Part shown: positions 1-8,644 of the stretch, one piece after another
Layout: each line of letters starts with the position of its first letter
Numbering within the stretch: the first letter of the stretch is position 1
Assembly (NCBI GenBank): GCA_963521065.1
Contig: CAUQTI010000005.1
Coordinates: 1 to 64,000, forward strand
DNA length: 64,000 nt
Source: IOR16 sp963521065
GTDB taxonomy: Bacteria; Bacillota; Clostridia; Peptostreptococcales; Anaerovoracaceae
Reading direction: 5' to 3'
Position numbers and translations under genes: made by a program
Notes under the pieces: model-generated
The model's input: only the letters and a program-made list of their open reading frames with translations
The model's database searches: none
What the model was told of the DNA's origin: nothing

Positions 1-1212
1 AATGTAGTGATTACAGCATCCGGCTATGGTGATTCGACTGTATCTCAGACTATAAATGCTGGGCAAGTGGCAAGTATCGAAGTGACTAAGCAGCCAGTTA
101 CAGGAGCTGCAAGTGGAGATGCCTTTGCTACTCAGCCAGTTGTTAAGCTAAAAGACCAATACGGAAACTACTGTACCACAGGTGTATCAGCAACAGCGAA
201 TGTTGTAGCAACGGGAAAAAGCGGAACGGGCTCATGGAGCATCGGTGGAACAACAACACGAGCAGCAACAGGTGGAACTGCAACCTTTACAGATTTAACC
301 TGTACCTTAACCGCAGTAGGGAACGGTAGAATCACCTTCACAAGTGGTTTGGTTACTGTAGATAGTAGTGAGTTCAACATTCCTCAGAATGCAGCGAAGG
401 CTTTGACCGCGGACACCACTAACAATAGCGTGGATAATGATATAGAAATTACCTTTGCATCAGATGCAGGCTTCCAAAGTGCGATAACTAGTGTGACTTA
501 CGGAGGAAACACCTTAACCAGCAATCAATATACTGTAACTAGTGGCAAGGTGACTTTACACCCAAGTATCAATGGCAACAACTACCTTAGAACCCCGGGA
601 ACTGGTAATGTAGTGATTACAGCATCCGGCTATGGTGATTCGACTGTATCTCAGACTATAAATGCTGGGCAAGTGGCAAGTATCGAAGTGACTAAGCAGC
701 CAGTTACAGGAGCTGCAAGTGGAGATGCCTTTGCTACTCAGCCAGTTGTTAAGCTAAAAGACCAATACGGAAACTACTGTACCACAGGTGTATCAGCAAC
801 AGCGAATGTTGTAGCAACGGGAAAAAGCGGAACGGGCTCATGGAGCATCGGTGGAACAACAACACGAGCAGCAACAGGTGGAACTGCAACCTTTACAGAT
901 TTAACCTGTACCTTAACCGCAGTAGGGAACGGTAGAATCACCTTCACAAGTGGTTTGGTTACTGTAGATAGTAGTGAGTTCAACATTCCTCAGAATGCAG
1001 CGAAGGCTTTGACCGCGGACACCACTAACAATAGCGTGGATAATGATATAGAAATTACCTTTGCATCAGATGCAGGCTTCCAAAGTGCGATAACTAGTGT
1101 GACTTACGGAGGAAACACCTTAACCAGCAATCAATATACTGTAACTAGTGGCAAGGTGACTTTACACCCAAGTATCAATGGCAACAACTACCTTAGAACC
1201 CCGGGAACTGGT
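1..1212 (+). repeat. Two tandem 606-bp direct repeats inside the SLH protein gene
   Basis: Unit 1 (1-606) and unit 2 (607-1212) read as identical at the base level, with the junction phrase aatgtagtgattacagca at 1, 607 and, slightly altered, 1213. The unit is in frame (202 codons). A third copy starts at 1213 and diverges after about 60 bases. Further copies may lie upstream of the window. Confidence 0.9.
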
Positions 1213-2937
1213 AATGTAGTGATTACAGCAACTGGCTATGGTGATTCGACTGTATCCCAGACTATAAATCATGGAGTAATCGCAACAATGGCTGTGACAC
1301 AGAACATCATAGCGCCAGCAAGTAATGGCGGAAACTTTGCACAGCAACCTAAAGTGACCTTAAAGGATGCTTATGGAAATACCTGCACCAGTGACAACGC
1401 AACCATTGTGACAGTTGCTAAGGAAGATGCAGGAACCTGGACACTGACAGGAACGACGACTGCAACTGCAATTTCTGGAGTGGCAACCTTTACAAATTTA
1501 GGAGCAACCAACTCTACCATAGTGAGCAATGCACAATTGGGCTTTACATCAGGTATAATGACAAAAGTGACTAGCACTGCTATAGCATTACCTGCCCCCG
1601 CATCTTCTGGTGGTTCAGGTGGAGGCGGTGGTTCATCCACAACAGCTCCAGCAGGAAATGGAACTGTAAATGTAATAGTAAATGGTAAAACTGAAAGCGC
1701 AGGAACAGAAACAAATTCAACAGAAAACGGTAAATCAACAGTAACTGTAGCGGTAAACAACAAAGCAATTGAAAGCAAGATTGAGGAAGCTGTAAAAAGT
1801 AATACGACAGGGCAGCAAAATGTGATCCAAGTTCCAGTTGCAGATAAAAAGGCTGACGTGGTAAGAGTTGAACTGACTGGAGACATAGTAAAACAGCTAG
1901 AAACTAATACCTTTGATGTATCGGTTAAACGTGATGCAGTAGAATACGTTATACCAGCAAAAGAATTAACTATTTCAAACGTTGCAAAAGAACTTGGAGT
2001 AGCAGAAACATCATTAAAAGATATCAAAGTTGAAGTAAAAATAACAAAGCTTGACGATTTGGTTGTGGCTAAGTACAACGAAGTAGCAAAAGAAAACGGG
2101 GCTACTATAGTATTCCCACCAACATCATTTGAAGTAGTAGCAAAGACAACAAATGCAGCTGGAAAAACTGAAGATGTTAAGATTAACAAATTCAGCAACT
2201 ACGTAGAAAGAGTTATGGAAATCCCCGCTGGTGTTGATCCAAGCAAGGTAACAACAGGTGTCGTATTTAATGCAGATGGAACCTACAGTCACGTACCTAC
2301 AGATGTATATCAGAAAGATGGAAAGTGGTATGCAAGACTAAACTCACTTACAAACTCAAATTACTCCGTAGTGTGGAACCCGGTAACAGTTAAGTCAGTA
2401 GAAAATCATTGGGCAAAGGATGCAGTTAATGACATGGCATCAAGACTAGTAATATTCAATGCAGATACCTTTGAGCCAAATAAGGCAATAACAAGAGCAG
2501 ATTTTGCAGAATATATCGTAAGAGCGCTTGGCTTATACAGACAAGGTGAACATCAGAATAAGTTTACTGATATTAATGCAAAAGGAAACAGAACACTAGC
2601 AATTTTGATAGCAAATGAGTATGGAATCGTAACAGGGTACTCTGACGGAACATTTAGAGGAAACAATCAGATAACAAGAGAAGAAGCGATGACGATGTAT
2701 CAAAGAGCGATGAAGATCACAAAACTTACTGGAAGCGACACCAATCGAATCAATACGTATACAGACAGTGCGCAAGTAAGCAAGTGGGCCGTTTCCTATG
2801 TAACTGATGTATTGTCAGCACACGTATTCAACGGAACAACAGCAACAACTATTGCACCAAAAGCAAACTTAACTTATGCGGAAGCTGCACAGGCAATAAA
2901 AAATTTGTTGGTGGAGTCTAAGTTAATCAATAAGTAA
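1..2937 (+). CDS. SLH-domain surface protein with large tandem repeats (5' end outside window)
   Basis: The reading frame is open from base 1, so the true start lies upstream; the first internal GTG at base 7 is only a frame codon. The protein begins with two about 202-residue Ig-like modules that look identical, then a diverged partial third, then a Gly/Ser linker (about residues 535-550), a region of unknown fold, and three C-terminal S-layer homology repeats beginning near residue 798. SLH domains bind pyruvylated secondary cell wall polymers, so the protein should be non-covalently anchored to the cell surface. It ends in a stop followed by a hairpin terminator. It reads as a chromosomal or flanking S-layer/adhesin gene rather than part of the conjugation machinery, but membership in the element cannot be excluded. 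Domain assignment is firm; the exact role is unknown. Confidence 0.9.
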   Translation, partial: NVVITASGYGDSTVSQTINAGQVASIEVTKQPVTGAASGDAFATQPVVKLKDQYGNYCTTGVSATANVVATGKSGTGSWSIGGTTTRAATGGTATFTDLTCTLTAVGNGRITFTSGLVTVDSSEFNIPQNAAKALTADTTNNSVDNDIEITFASDAGFQSAITSVTYGGNTLTSNQYTVTSGKVTLHPSINGNNYLRTPGTGNVVITASGYGDSTVSQTINAGQVASIEVTKQPVTGAASGDAFATQPVVKLKDQYGNYCTTGVSATANVVATGKSGTGSWSIGGTTTRAATGGTATFTDLTCTLTAVGNGRITFTSGLVTVDSSEFNIPQNAAKALTADTTNNSVDNDIEITFASDAGFQSAITSVTYGGNTLTSNQYTVTSGKVTLHPSINGNNYLRTPGTGNVVITATGYGDSTVSQTINHGVIATMAVTQNIIAPASNGGNFAQQPKVTLKDAYGNTCTSDNATIVTVAKEDAGTWTLTGTTTATAISGVATFTNLGATNSTIVSNAQLGFTSGIMTKVTSTAIALPAPASSGGSGGGGGSSTTAPAGNGTVNVIVNGKTESAGTETNSTENGKSTVTVAVNNKAIESKIEEAVKSNTTGQQNVIQVPVADKKADVVRVELTGDIVKQLETNTFDVSVKRDAVEYVIPAKELTISNVAKELGVAETSLKDIKVEVKITKLDDLVVAKYNEVAKENGATIVFPPTSFEVVAKTTNAAGKTEDVKINKFSNYVERVMEIPAGVDPSKVTTGVVFNADGTYSHVPTDVYQKDGKWYARLNSLTNSNYSVVWNPVTVKSVENHWAKDAVNDMASRLVIFNADTFEPNKAITRADFAEYIVRALGLYRQGEHQNKFTDINAKGNRTLAILIANEYGIVTGYSDGTFRGNNQITREEAMTMYQRAMKITKLTGSDTNRINTYTDSAQVSKWAVSYVTDVLSAHVFNGTTATTIAPKANLTYAEAAQAIKNLLVESKLINK

Positions 2938-2944
2938 TGTTGAT

Positions 2945-2983
2945 AAAAGGAGAACCCTATAACAATAAGGGTACTCCTTTTTA
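2945..2983 (+). terminator. Rho-independent terminator after the SLH gene
   Basis: Inverted repeat (aaaggag-accct / aggg-actccttt) ending in a short T run, directly after the stop codon at 2937. Confidence 0.75.
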
Positions 2984-3507
2984 ACAGACTACTGAAGACA
3001 CCTTCAACTAGCCCTTGAAGCGGTGATAATGATGACATAATATTTATGCAAAATAATGCAGGACATACGTATAAAACAGCTATTAATGCCGAGAAAATGT
3101 ATAAATATGCATTAAAAATGCATAAAAACTGTGGACATGTTTCCGCACTCAAGGCATGTTGAAGCAGTGATAATGATGACGTATTGTGGTTCGGACAAGA
3201 AAAATAGGAGTTAGACCACAATATATTGTGGTTTTTGGCTCGAAAATGACCGGTTTCAGAGCTCAAAAAATGCGATTTTTGACCCCGTTTTTTTGCCCCT
3301 TCCACAGATGACATAGATGATTTTAAGAAAATTCGATAGTTTTGGGTTAAGAGAAGGTAGCTAAAAAAACCGGGATAATATTCTTCGTAAGGGTGTCATA
3401 CGACCATAATAAGATGATGAAATTACAAGACGGTTCAGAGCTTACACAACTATGAAATGAAATTTTATATTGATTTGCAGAAGTGAATATATTATCAGTT
3501 GAAAATT
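2984..3507. other. Non-coding intergenic region with a 22-bp direct repeat and an 18-bp palindrome
   Basis: No gene is convincing here. A 22-bp direct repeat with one mismatch lies at 3015-3036 and 3159-3180 (ttgaagcggtgataatgatg...). A perfect palindrome, accacaatatattgtggt, lies at 3215-3232 and is followed by five T, so it could act as a terminator. A leftward open frame across this region overlaps the SLH gene and has no coding signs. The left end of the element may lie in this stretch; no attachment site is recognisable. Confidence 0.5.
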
Positions 3508-3561
3508 AAGAGGCTAAGGTTCAGGTCAACTTTAATGACCTGCAGACTTAGCCTCTTTTTT
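3508..3561 (+). terminator. Long hairpin with T tract
   Basis: A two-part stem (agaggctaag / cttagcctct enclosing aggtca / tgacct) followed by TTTTTT. It separates the left intergenic region from the first rightward gene of the element. Confidence 0.75.
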
Positions 3562-3614
3562 GTTCCCATTTTTTATGACACAGAAACTATAAAATGTAGG
3601 AGGTCAAATTCATC

Positions 3615-3941
3615 ATGAGCAAAATTTTTTCTATCATTGGTCTGGAAACCAATACAGGAATTCGCGATGCTGGAATTATGAGCGGTATTCCGGAGGTAGA
3701 TGACATACAACGGTCCAATCTATACACGGAGCTTCTTGAGGACTGTGGTGCATCCGAGTACATCGCCGTGATCGTAAAATCTTTTCGTTATGGGCACGGT
3801 CCTCCCAAACCTGCTGGTGCGGAGGATTTAAGTTGGATTGCTCTGCATCGTGAAATGATTGAAACTGGTGAAGTGGTAGAGCTGCAAACCTCTCGCCTCG
3901 CCATTCTCTATCCCGATCAAGGGATGCAACTCAATATGTAG
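3615..3941 (+). CDS. Small element protein of unknown function with GMQLNM tail
   Basis: A 108-residue protein with ATG start and an AGGAGG-type site (taggaggtcaa) about 9 bases upstream. I do not recognise a family. The sequence is acidic-polar with no membrane segment, so it is probably cytoplasmic. It ends in Met-Gln-Leu-Asn-Met, the short hydrophobic tail seen on many other proteins of this element, which ties it to the element. It stands alone between two terminators and is convergent with the leftward YolD/polymerase operon. Confidence 0.7.
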   Translation: MSKIFSIIGLETNTGIRDAGIMSGIPEVDDIQRSNLYTELLEDCGASEYIAVIVKSFRYGHGPPKPAGAEDLSWIALHREMIETGEVVELQTSRLAILYPDQGMQLNM

Positions 3942-3980
3942 CACCCATCAGTATGAATTGAAACAGAAGGGTGCTTTTTT
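3941..3980 (+). terminator. Terminator after the small GMQLNM protein
   Basis: Stem gcaccc / gggtgc followed by a run of T, starting on the stop codon of the upstream gene. Confidence 0.7.
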
Positions 3981-4031
3981 TATTTCAGAGAAAGAGTGCA
4001 AGTCGTTGATTAGACTATCAGGTAGAGGATA

Positions 4032-4454
4032 TTAAAGATATGCCTGAAAAAGCTCACCTTCGATTTCGATGATCGCTTCAATCGGTATCTTTGTCCCATC
4101 CATCATGAGAAGAACTCTCTCGTATTCATCTATTTTCTTTATTGTACCGATTGCATTGATATATGCGCCGCCGCCTTTTTTCGCATCGGCTTGGAAGTAA
4201 GTGATCTCGACCTTCGGATGGTTAAAAAGTTCATTCGACAGAATACGTAGCTTCATTTCCAAAGCAGCCTTGGAGTCCTCATCCAGCTCTACCTGTTCAT
4301 CCGTCAGCCGAGCAGTTTCTTTGACTGCTGCTTCATAACCAGTCAGAGCGGCAAAGGGAGAAAACTGTGCTGCGCGGTCGAGGGCAAGCATATGGGGACG
4401 GGTCGCAGAAACATGATGAGGTAAATTGATAATATCGTCATAAGAATTCTTCAT
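4032..4454 (-). CDS. YolD-like protein
   Basis: A 140-residue protein resembling the YolD-like family, which in Firmicutes is regularly encoded next to Y-family polymerases (UvrX/YqjW type). Its ATG overlaps the stop of the polymerase gene by four bases (ATGA), so the two are translationally coupled. The N-terminal half contains the family-like stretch LDRAAQFSPFAAL around residue 27; the C-terminal half looks like a small beta domain. It is known as a partner or modulator of error-prone polymerases; the exact biochemical role is unsettled. Confidence 0.75.
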   Translation of the reverse strand: MKNSYDDIINLPHHVSATRPHMLALDRAAQFSPFAALTGYEAAVKETARLTDEQVELDEDSKAALEMKLRILSNELFNHPKVEITYFQADAKKGGGAYINAIGTIKKIDEYERVLLMMDGTKIPIEAIIEIEGELFQAYL

Positions 4455-5980
4455 GCCTTATGCCCTCCAATCTGGTTATTTCGGTCTATGGTCGTTGCAC
4501 CTTCCTCCAGGTTGGTGCCTTTCAGGATTGCATTCTTTCCAAACTTTTTTTTGATCGCCAGCATCGCACTCTGCATTTTCTTTTCCCGTTGGAGCTCGGT
4601 TTCTTCTTCGGCTTGCCTTTCACGGACTGCTTCATAGTCCGTAAATAAATCAAGCTGCTCAAAGGCATCGGGTTTTGGCATTGACGCTTCATCAATCACA
4701 TGGTTGGCAGTGATGTTGATTCTTCTGATCAGAAGTTTTTTGTCAACGATGCGGTCAAACAGTTCCATAACAGCCTTCATGATCAGTTTTGTCGAGGAGG
4801 TGTGTTTACCAAGATTGCCTGTGCCATGGGCGTGCTTTGGTATGACGCGACCATAATGATCTGTGGTTACCTCGCCATGATAGGACTTCCTCAAATCCGG
4901 GTCCTGAAGGTTTTGAATGTCATAACCTATTGTTAAAACCAGCTGGTCGGTCACAAGCCCTTTGTCAACCAGATCCAGTACCAGCAGCTCGGTCATTTCA
5001 CGAACAATCAGTTTTGCCTTGTCAAAGGAATAAGGACAATGCAGTACCTGACCAGATCCAATGCTGTTTGTGCTGGGCTTATATGCCTTGACGTCGGCAA
5101 TGGTGCATGGCTCCCACCCCCAGGCATGATCGATCAGCAATTCCGCATTGATGCCGAACAGTTTATATAACAAGGCTTCATTGTAGTAATCAGTAGATTT
5201 ACCAATGGAACATCGTGCAACATCGCCCATTGTATAGAGTCCATGTTCCTCAAGTTTTTTTGCATAGCCTCTCCCCACACGCCAGAAGTCAGTAAGAGGA
5301 CGATGCGTCCATAGGGAGCGGCGGTAAGCCATCTCATCCAGTTCCGCAATCCGAACACCGTTTTTATCTGCCTGGATATGCTTTGCCCCAATGTCCATTG
5401 CAATTTTACAGAGGTAGAGGTTTGTCCCAATACCAGCGGTTGCTGTGATGCCAGTGGTGTCCAGGACATCAAGAATGATCTTCATGGCAAGCTCATGCGC
5501 TGTGAGCTGATAGGTATTTAAATATGCTGTAACGTCCATGAACACCTCATCGATGGAGTAAACATGGATGTCCTCGGGTGCAATGTACTTAAGATAAACA
5601 TTGTAAATGCTTGTGCTATATTCCATATACAGAGCCATACGTGGAGGCGCAACGATATAATCAAGGGAGAGAGTAGGTGATGCTTTCAGTTCGGCATCAT
5701 GATAAGATGCGCCAGTAAAACTGCGGCCAGATACTTTCTGTTGTCTTCGAGCATTGGCTTCCTTTACTTTTTGTACGACCTCAAACAGCCTGGCTCTTCC
5801 CGGAATGCCATATGCTTTCAGAGAAGGAGAAACCGCAAGGCAAATTGTCTTTTCTGTCCGGCTGGCATCAGCGACCACAAGGTTTGTGGTCATTGGATTA
5901 AGATTGCGTTCAATACACTCTACGGAGGCATAGAACGACTTCAGGTCGATAGCAATATAGGTTCTATTTTCTGACTTCAT
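4451..5980 (-). CDS. Y-family DNA polymerase (DinB/UvrX type)
   Basis: A 509-residue translesion polymerase. The N-terminus (YIAIDLKSFYASVEC) is the metal-binding palm motif of Y-family enzymes, and SIDEVFMDVT near residue 142 carries the second catalytic acidic pair (DE). A little-finger region follows, and EQLDLF near residue 441 is a clear beta-clamp binding motif. It is slightly longer than chromosomal DinB (about 350-420 residues), as is usual for the UvrX-like enzymes of plasmids, phages and ICEs. It is the middle gene of a leftward XRE-polymerase-YolD operon; the 42-base gap to the XRE gene suggests shared control. RBS aaggaggtaatg precedes the start. Confidence 0.92.
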   Translation of the reverse strand: MKSENRTYIAIDLKSFYASVECIERNLNPMTTNLVVADASRTEKTICLAVSPSLKAYGIPGRARLFEVVQKVKEANARRQQKVSGRSFTGASYHDAELKASPTLSLDYIVAPPRMALYMEYSTSIYNVYLKYIAPEDIHVYSIDEVFMDVTAYLNTYQLTAHELAMKIILDVLDTTGITATAGIGTNLYLCKIAMDIGAKHIQADKNGVRIAELDEMAYRRSLWTHRPLTDFWRVGRGYAKKLEEHGLYTMGDVARCSIGKSTDYYNEALLYKLFGINAELLIDHAWGWEPCTIADVKAYKPSTNSIGSGQVLHCPYSFDKAKLIVREMTELLVLDLVDKGLVTDQLVLTIGYDIQNLQDPDLRKSYHGEVTTDHYGRVIPKHAHGTGNLGKHTSSTKLIMKAVMELFDRIVDKKLLIRRINITANHVIDEASMPKPDAFEQLDLFTDYEAVRERQAEEETELQREKKMQSAMLAIKKKFGKNAILKGTNLEEGATTIDRNNQIGGHKA

Positions 5981-6022
5981 CGTTCATTACCTCCTTTTAG
6001 TGTTTATCTGCGCCGATTAAAA

Positions 6023-6415
6023 TTAACCTGTTTTCATTGCTCTCGATTCCCTGTAAACATCCTGCAATGCCTTCATAACTGTATGTTTATCCTGCTCAGA
6101 CAAAGTATCGCCAGCAAATAAACTGGCTAATCCGTCAATGATCTCCTGCGCTTGCTTCATGCCCCGGCTTCCATACTGCTCAGTGGCAACGACAGTAAGC
6201 TCCTGATCTTCGGACAGCAGGTAGTTAACATCCACTCCGAAAAAGCCGGCAATCTTTTTATAGGCATCTCTGGAGCGGGGAAACGAGATCCCGGTTTCAT
6301 ATCGTGTGATCATGCGGCGGTTAATTTGCAGACCGTCTGCTGTTTCCTGTTGTGTTAAGCCAAGCCTGCTTCTTTCCTGCTTGAATTTATCCCCGAAGGT
6401 CATCCTGATGATCAC
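6023..6415 (-). CDS. XRE-family repressor of the polymerase operon
   Basis: A 130-residue protein with an N-terminal helix-turn-helix of the Cro/C1 type (residues 8-65: LGLTQQETADGLQINRRMIT is the core). The C-terminal half (about 70-130) is a short helical region without the LexA/CI peptidase residues, so self-cleavage is not evident. It is first in the leftward operon with the Y-family polymerase and YolD gene and probably represses it, binding the inverted repeats just upstream of its start. RBS aaggagtgatc lies upstream of the start. Confidence 0.88.
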   Translation of the reverse strand: MIIRMTFGDKFKQERSRLGLTQQETADGLQINRRMITRYETGISFPRSRDAYKKIAGFFGVDVNYLLSEDQELTVVATEQYGSRGMKQAQEIIDGLASLFAGDTLSEQDKHTVMKALQDVYRESRAMKTG

Positions 6416-6421
6416 TCCTTA

Positions 6422-6481
6422 TACAATAAGAACACTGAACTGCTACAGCTTTCATTGAGCAGTTCAACTGCTCGTATTGTA
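6422..6481 (-). promoter_or_regulatory. Inverted-repeat operator region upstream of the XRE gene
   Basis: A perfect palindrome gagcagttcaactgctc is at 6457-6473. Its left part also pairs with gaactgct at 6437-6444, and an outer pair tacaata (6422-6428) / tattgta (6475-6481) encloses both. Nested dyads in front of an autoregulated XRE gene fit an operator; no promoter hexamers are assigned. Confidence 0.5.
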
Positions 6482-6742
6482 CGCAATATTTCGCTTTTTG
6501 TAAAGCGGTAACATTTGCATAGGATGTATGAACCTATGTTATCGTTAATGATTTCGCTGCGAGAACCCAAAGGTGCAGTGGAACACATCTCAATATGTAG
6601 CGCCTTTTTAGTTTCACCTGAAACTGAGAGGGGCTTTTTCTTTTTTCCGAATCAACTATCATTAACAGAATAAGAAAACATGAGGCATCGTCTTTGGAAA
6701 AAGGCGGCGCCTTTTTTGTTTTCAACGAAAGGAGCATAAATC
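6482..6742. other. Intergenic stretch with terminator-like hairpin and a possible gene remnant
   Basis: No intact gene. In one forward frame the bases just before 6601 read ...THLNM-stop, resembling the tail of the gene ending at 3941 and perhaps a remnant of a similar gene. A hairpin aaaaaggcggcgcctttttt at 6698-6718 is terminator-like and sits directly before the RBS of the next gene. Confidence 0.4.
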
Positions 6743-6946
6743 ATGAATCAAAAAGCAAATCCATTAGAAAAGCCGGGTGCGGGAGCAACCGGTCCACCAA
6801 AACGTTATGGCGTTCCACTGCCAGCCGAGCGTTCCCGGTGCGAGGGCTGTCCTTATCCCCGTGTCGGTTTCATTTGCTGGAGTCCGGATGGAACATGTAT
6901 GAAAACGGATGTTGATGCCATCAACCGCCGCAGTAAAGGCAGGTGA
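6743..6946 (+). CDS. Small Cys-containing protein upstream of the adenine methylase
   Basis: A 67-residue protein with a strong site (aaaggagcataaatc) before its ATG. Four cysteines in a CEGCPYP...C...C arrangement (near residues 33, 36, 45 and 52) suggest a small zinc-binding fold. No family is recognised. Its stop is four bases before the methylase ATG, so the two genes are probably co-translated. Confidence 0.6.
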   Translation: MNQKANPLEKPGAGATGPPKRYGVPLPAERSRCEGCPYPRVGFICWSPDGTCMKTDVDAINRRSKGR

Positions 6947-6950
6947 AAAA

Positions 6951-7880
6951 ATGAACAGCATCATCAGCTGGGTGGGTGGAAAAAAAGCATTGCGGGAGCT
7001 AATCTATCAGCGGATGCCCAAAGAGTTCGGGCGGTATATTGAGGTTTTCGGCGGCGGTGGATGGGTGCTGTTTGGTCGGCCGGTTGATACCGCCATGGAG
7101 GTGTACAACGATTTTAACTACGACCTCACGAACATGTTCCGGTGTGCTAAGGAGCAAACCCTTGCACTGATTCAGGAACTGAATTTCCTGCCGCTGAATG
7201 GGCGAGATGAGTTTGGTGTGCTTCGCAGATATTTGGAGAAGCAGGAATTCACTAGTGAGTATCTCGCAAAGGAGTTAGAACTTGCCGAGCGATATATCTC
7301 CCCACTTGAGTACGAAGACATCCGGCAGATTCTTACAGAAAAGGCAGTCATGAATGATGTCAAGCGTGCCGCCGCCTTCTATAAACTCATTCGATACAGT
7401 TACGGAAGCGGATGCACCAGCTTCGGCTGTCAGCCCTTTGATATCCGGAAAGCCTTTCACCTGCTCTGGCAGGCAAATGTTCGTTTAAAGGATACGGTCA
7501 TAGAGAACAAGGACTTTGAAGACCTCATCCGACAGTACGACAGAGAAAATGCTTTCATTTATTGCGATCCTCCCTACTATCAGACAGAAGGACATTACGC
7601 TGTTGAATTCAGAAAGGAGGATCATTACCGTTTGCGGGATACGCTGACAGCCTGCAAGGGTAAGTTTCTGGTCAGCTACAATGACTGCGAATTCATTCGG
7701 GAGCTGTATAAAGACTTTCAGATTGAATCGGTCAGCCGTCTTAATAATCTGGCACAGCGCTATGACAATGGCAGTGAGTACGCCGAGGTGCTGATTTCCA
7801 ACTATGATACCGGCGAAAGGTTGCTGGATATGCCATCACAGCTCAATCTTTTTGACGCCGGTTTTTTCTTTGACCAATAA
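6951..7880 (+). CDS. DNA adenine methylase, Dam/D12 class
   Basis: A 309-residue N6-adenine methyltransferase. I place the start at the ATG at 6951, because translation from there gives NSIISWVGGKKALRELI, the family's N-terminal AdoMet-binding motif; a longer frame from 6909 only overlaps the small upstream gene. The catalytic motif DPPY is at about residue 206 (IYCDPPYYQTEG). Length fits D12-class enzymes (about 270-310). The C-terminus has SQLNLFDAGFF, which resembles a sliding-clamp binding motif. No cognate endonuclease is adjacent, so it is likely an orphan methylase protecting the element or regulating it. Target site not deducible with certainty. Confidence 0.9.
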   Translation: MNSIISWVGGKKALRELIYQRMPKEFGRYIEVFGGGGWVLFGRPVDTAMEVYNDFNYDLTNMFRCAKEQTLALIQELNFLPLNGRDEFGVLRRYLEKQEFTSEYLAKELELAERYISPLEYEDIRQILTEKAVMNDVKRAAAFYKLIRYSYGSGCTSFGCQPFDIRKAFHLLWQANVRLKDTVIENKDFEDLIRQYDRENAFIYCDPPYYQTEGHYAVEFRKEDHYRLRDTLTACKGKFLVSYNDCEFIRELYKDFQIESVSRLNNLAQRYDNGSEYAEVLISNYDTGERLLDMPSQLNLFDAGFFFDQ

Positions 7881-7922
7881 CCCAACTCCCGCAAGGGATA
7901 TTTATGAAGGAGGAAACATCCT

Positions 7923-8360
7923 ATGAAAATTATGAAAACAAAAGCGGTCGTCGATACCCATGGACTTCTGACGCTTCCTGCTATTCCCGCAGGACTGATG
8001 CCCGGTGAACAGGTCGATGTCATTCTTGCATCCCAGGCGGAGGAATCAGCACCTTTGCTTTTACTTACCCAATCCGGCATCGAGGTTGCCGTACCATTGT
8101 GTGCTTTGTCGGATGCACCGGAGGATGAGGATGAATCAGATGACGAGAACAGTTTGAATCTACCAGCAGAGCTGCTGGAGGATGCAGGGATTTCCACCGA
8201 CAGTGATCTGGAAATCATCTGTGGGGACGGTGCCATTGTCATTTTTGCCTCAGATATTTTGAATCAGCTGCCAGAGGATCTGACCGGGCTTTTTCAAGAG
8301 CTTGGTATTCACCCCGATACCGTTCGGGAGGTTATGAGAAAGGAGGGTTACTTTGTATGA
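7923..8360 (+). CDS. AbrB/MazE-like protein, acidic
   Basis: A 145-residue protein whose N-terminal 50 residues (KAVVDTHGLLTLPAIPAG) resemble a degenerate swapped-hairpin AbrB/SpoVT domain and whose middle is strongly acidic. It overlaps the following AbrB gene by four bases (ATGA), so the pair is coupled. RBS gaaggaggaaacatcc precedes the start. It may be a transcriptional regulator or a partner of the next protein. The family call is moderate. Confidence 0.6.
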   Translation: MKIMKTKAVVDTHGLLTLPAIPAGLMPGEQVDVILASQAEESAPLLLLTQSGIEVAVPLCALSDAPEDEDESDDENSLNLPAELLEDAGISTDSDLEIICGDGAIVIFASDILNQLPEDLTGLFQELGIHPDTVREVMRKEGYFV

Positions 8361-8641
8361 ACGCTAAAAACACATACCGCATTATCGACAGTAAGGGCAG
8401 AGTACTGATTCCCAAGGACATGCGCTCTGCATCCGGATTGGACTACGGCGATATCGTGAAGCTGAATGTCCGTCAGGGTGCAGTCAGCATTCAGAAGGTG
8501 GCGCTTATCGAGGTAGGCGACCAGTCGCCTGAAGCGGTGGAAGCCTATGTTCGTGCTGCCATTAAGCGTATGCCGGATGAAACTCAGCTTAGCCTCATCA
8601 CCGATTTAACGGAGCTGCTCAAGCAAAGGAAGGAGAATTAA
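8357..8641 (+). CDS. AbrB/SpoVT-family DNA-binding protein
   Basis: A 94-residue protein. Residues 5-50 form a typical AbrB/SpoVT domain (RIIDSKGRVLIPKDMR...GLDYGDIVKL), a dimeric swapped-hairpin DNA-binding fold. The C-terminal helical part (YVRAAIKRMPDETQLSLI) may oligomerise. It overlaps the previous gene and is probably a transition-state-type regulator of the element. Confidence 0.82.
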   Translation: MNAKNTYRIIDSKGRVLIPKDMRSASGLDYGDIVKLNVRQGAVSIQKVALIEVGDQSPEAVEAYVRAAIKRMPDETQLSLITDLTELLKQRKEN

Positions 8642-8644
8642 TTC

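Noticed and set aside
1371..2198. Long leftward open frame antisense to the SLH gene
   Set aside because: It runs opposite a certain gene with strong domain support, and its sequence (Ser/Thr/Phe/Val-rich) is typical of a shadow frame; no ribosome-binding site.
3015..3180. CRISPR array in the left junction region
   Set aside because: Only two copies of a 22-bp repeat with 122-base spacing; no further units and no cas genes.
2874..3314. Leftward 146-codon frame across the SLH gene end
   Set aside because: It overlaps a terminator and the SLH stop, and its apparent internal repeat only reflects the 22-bp direct repeat in the DNA.
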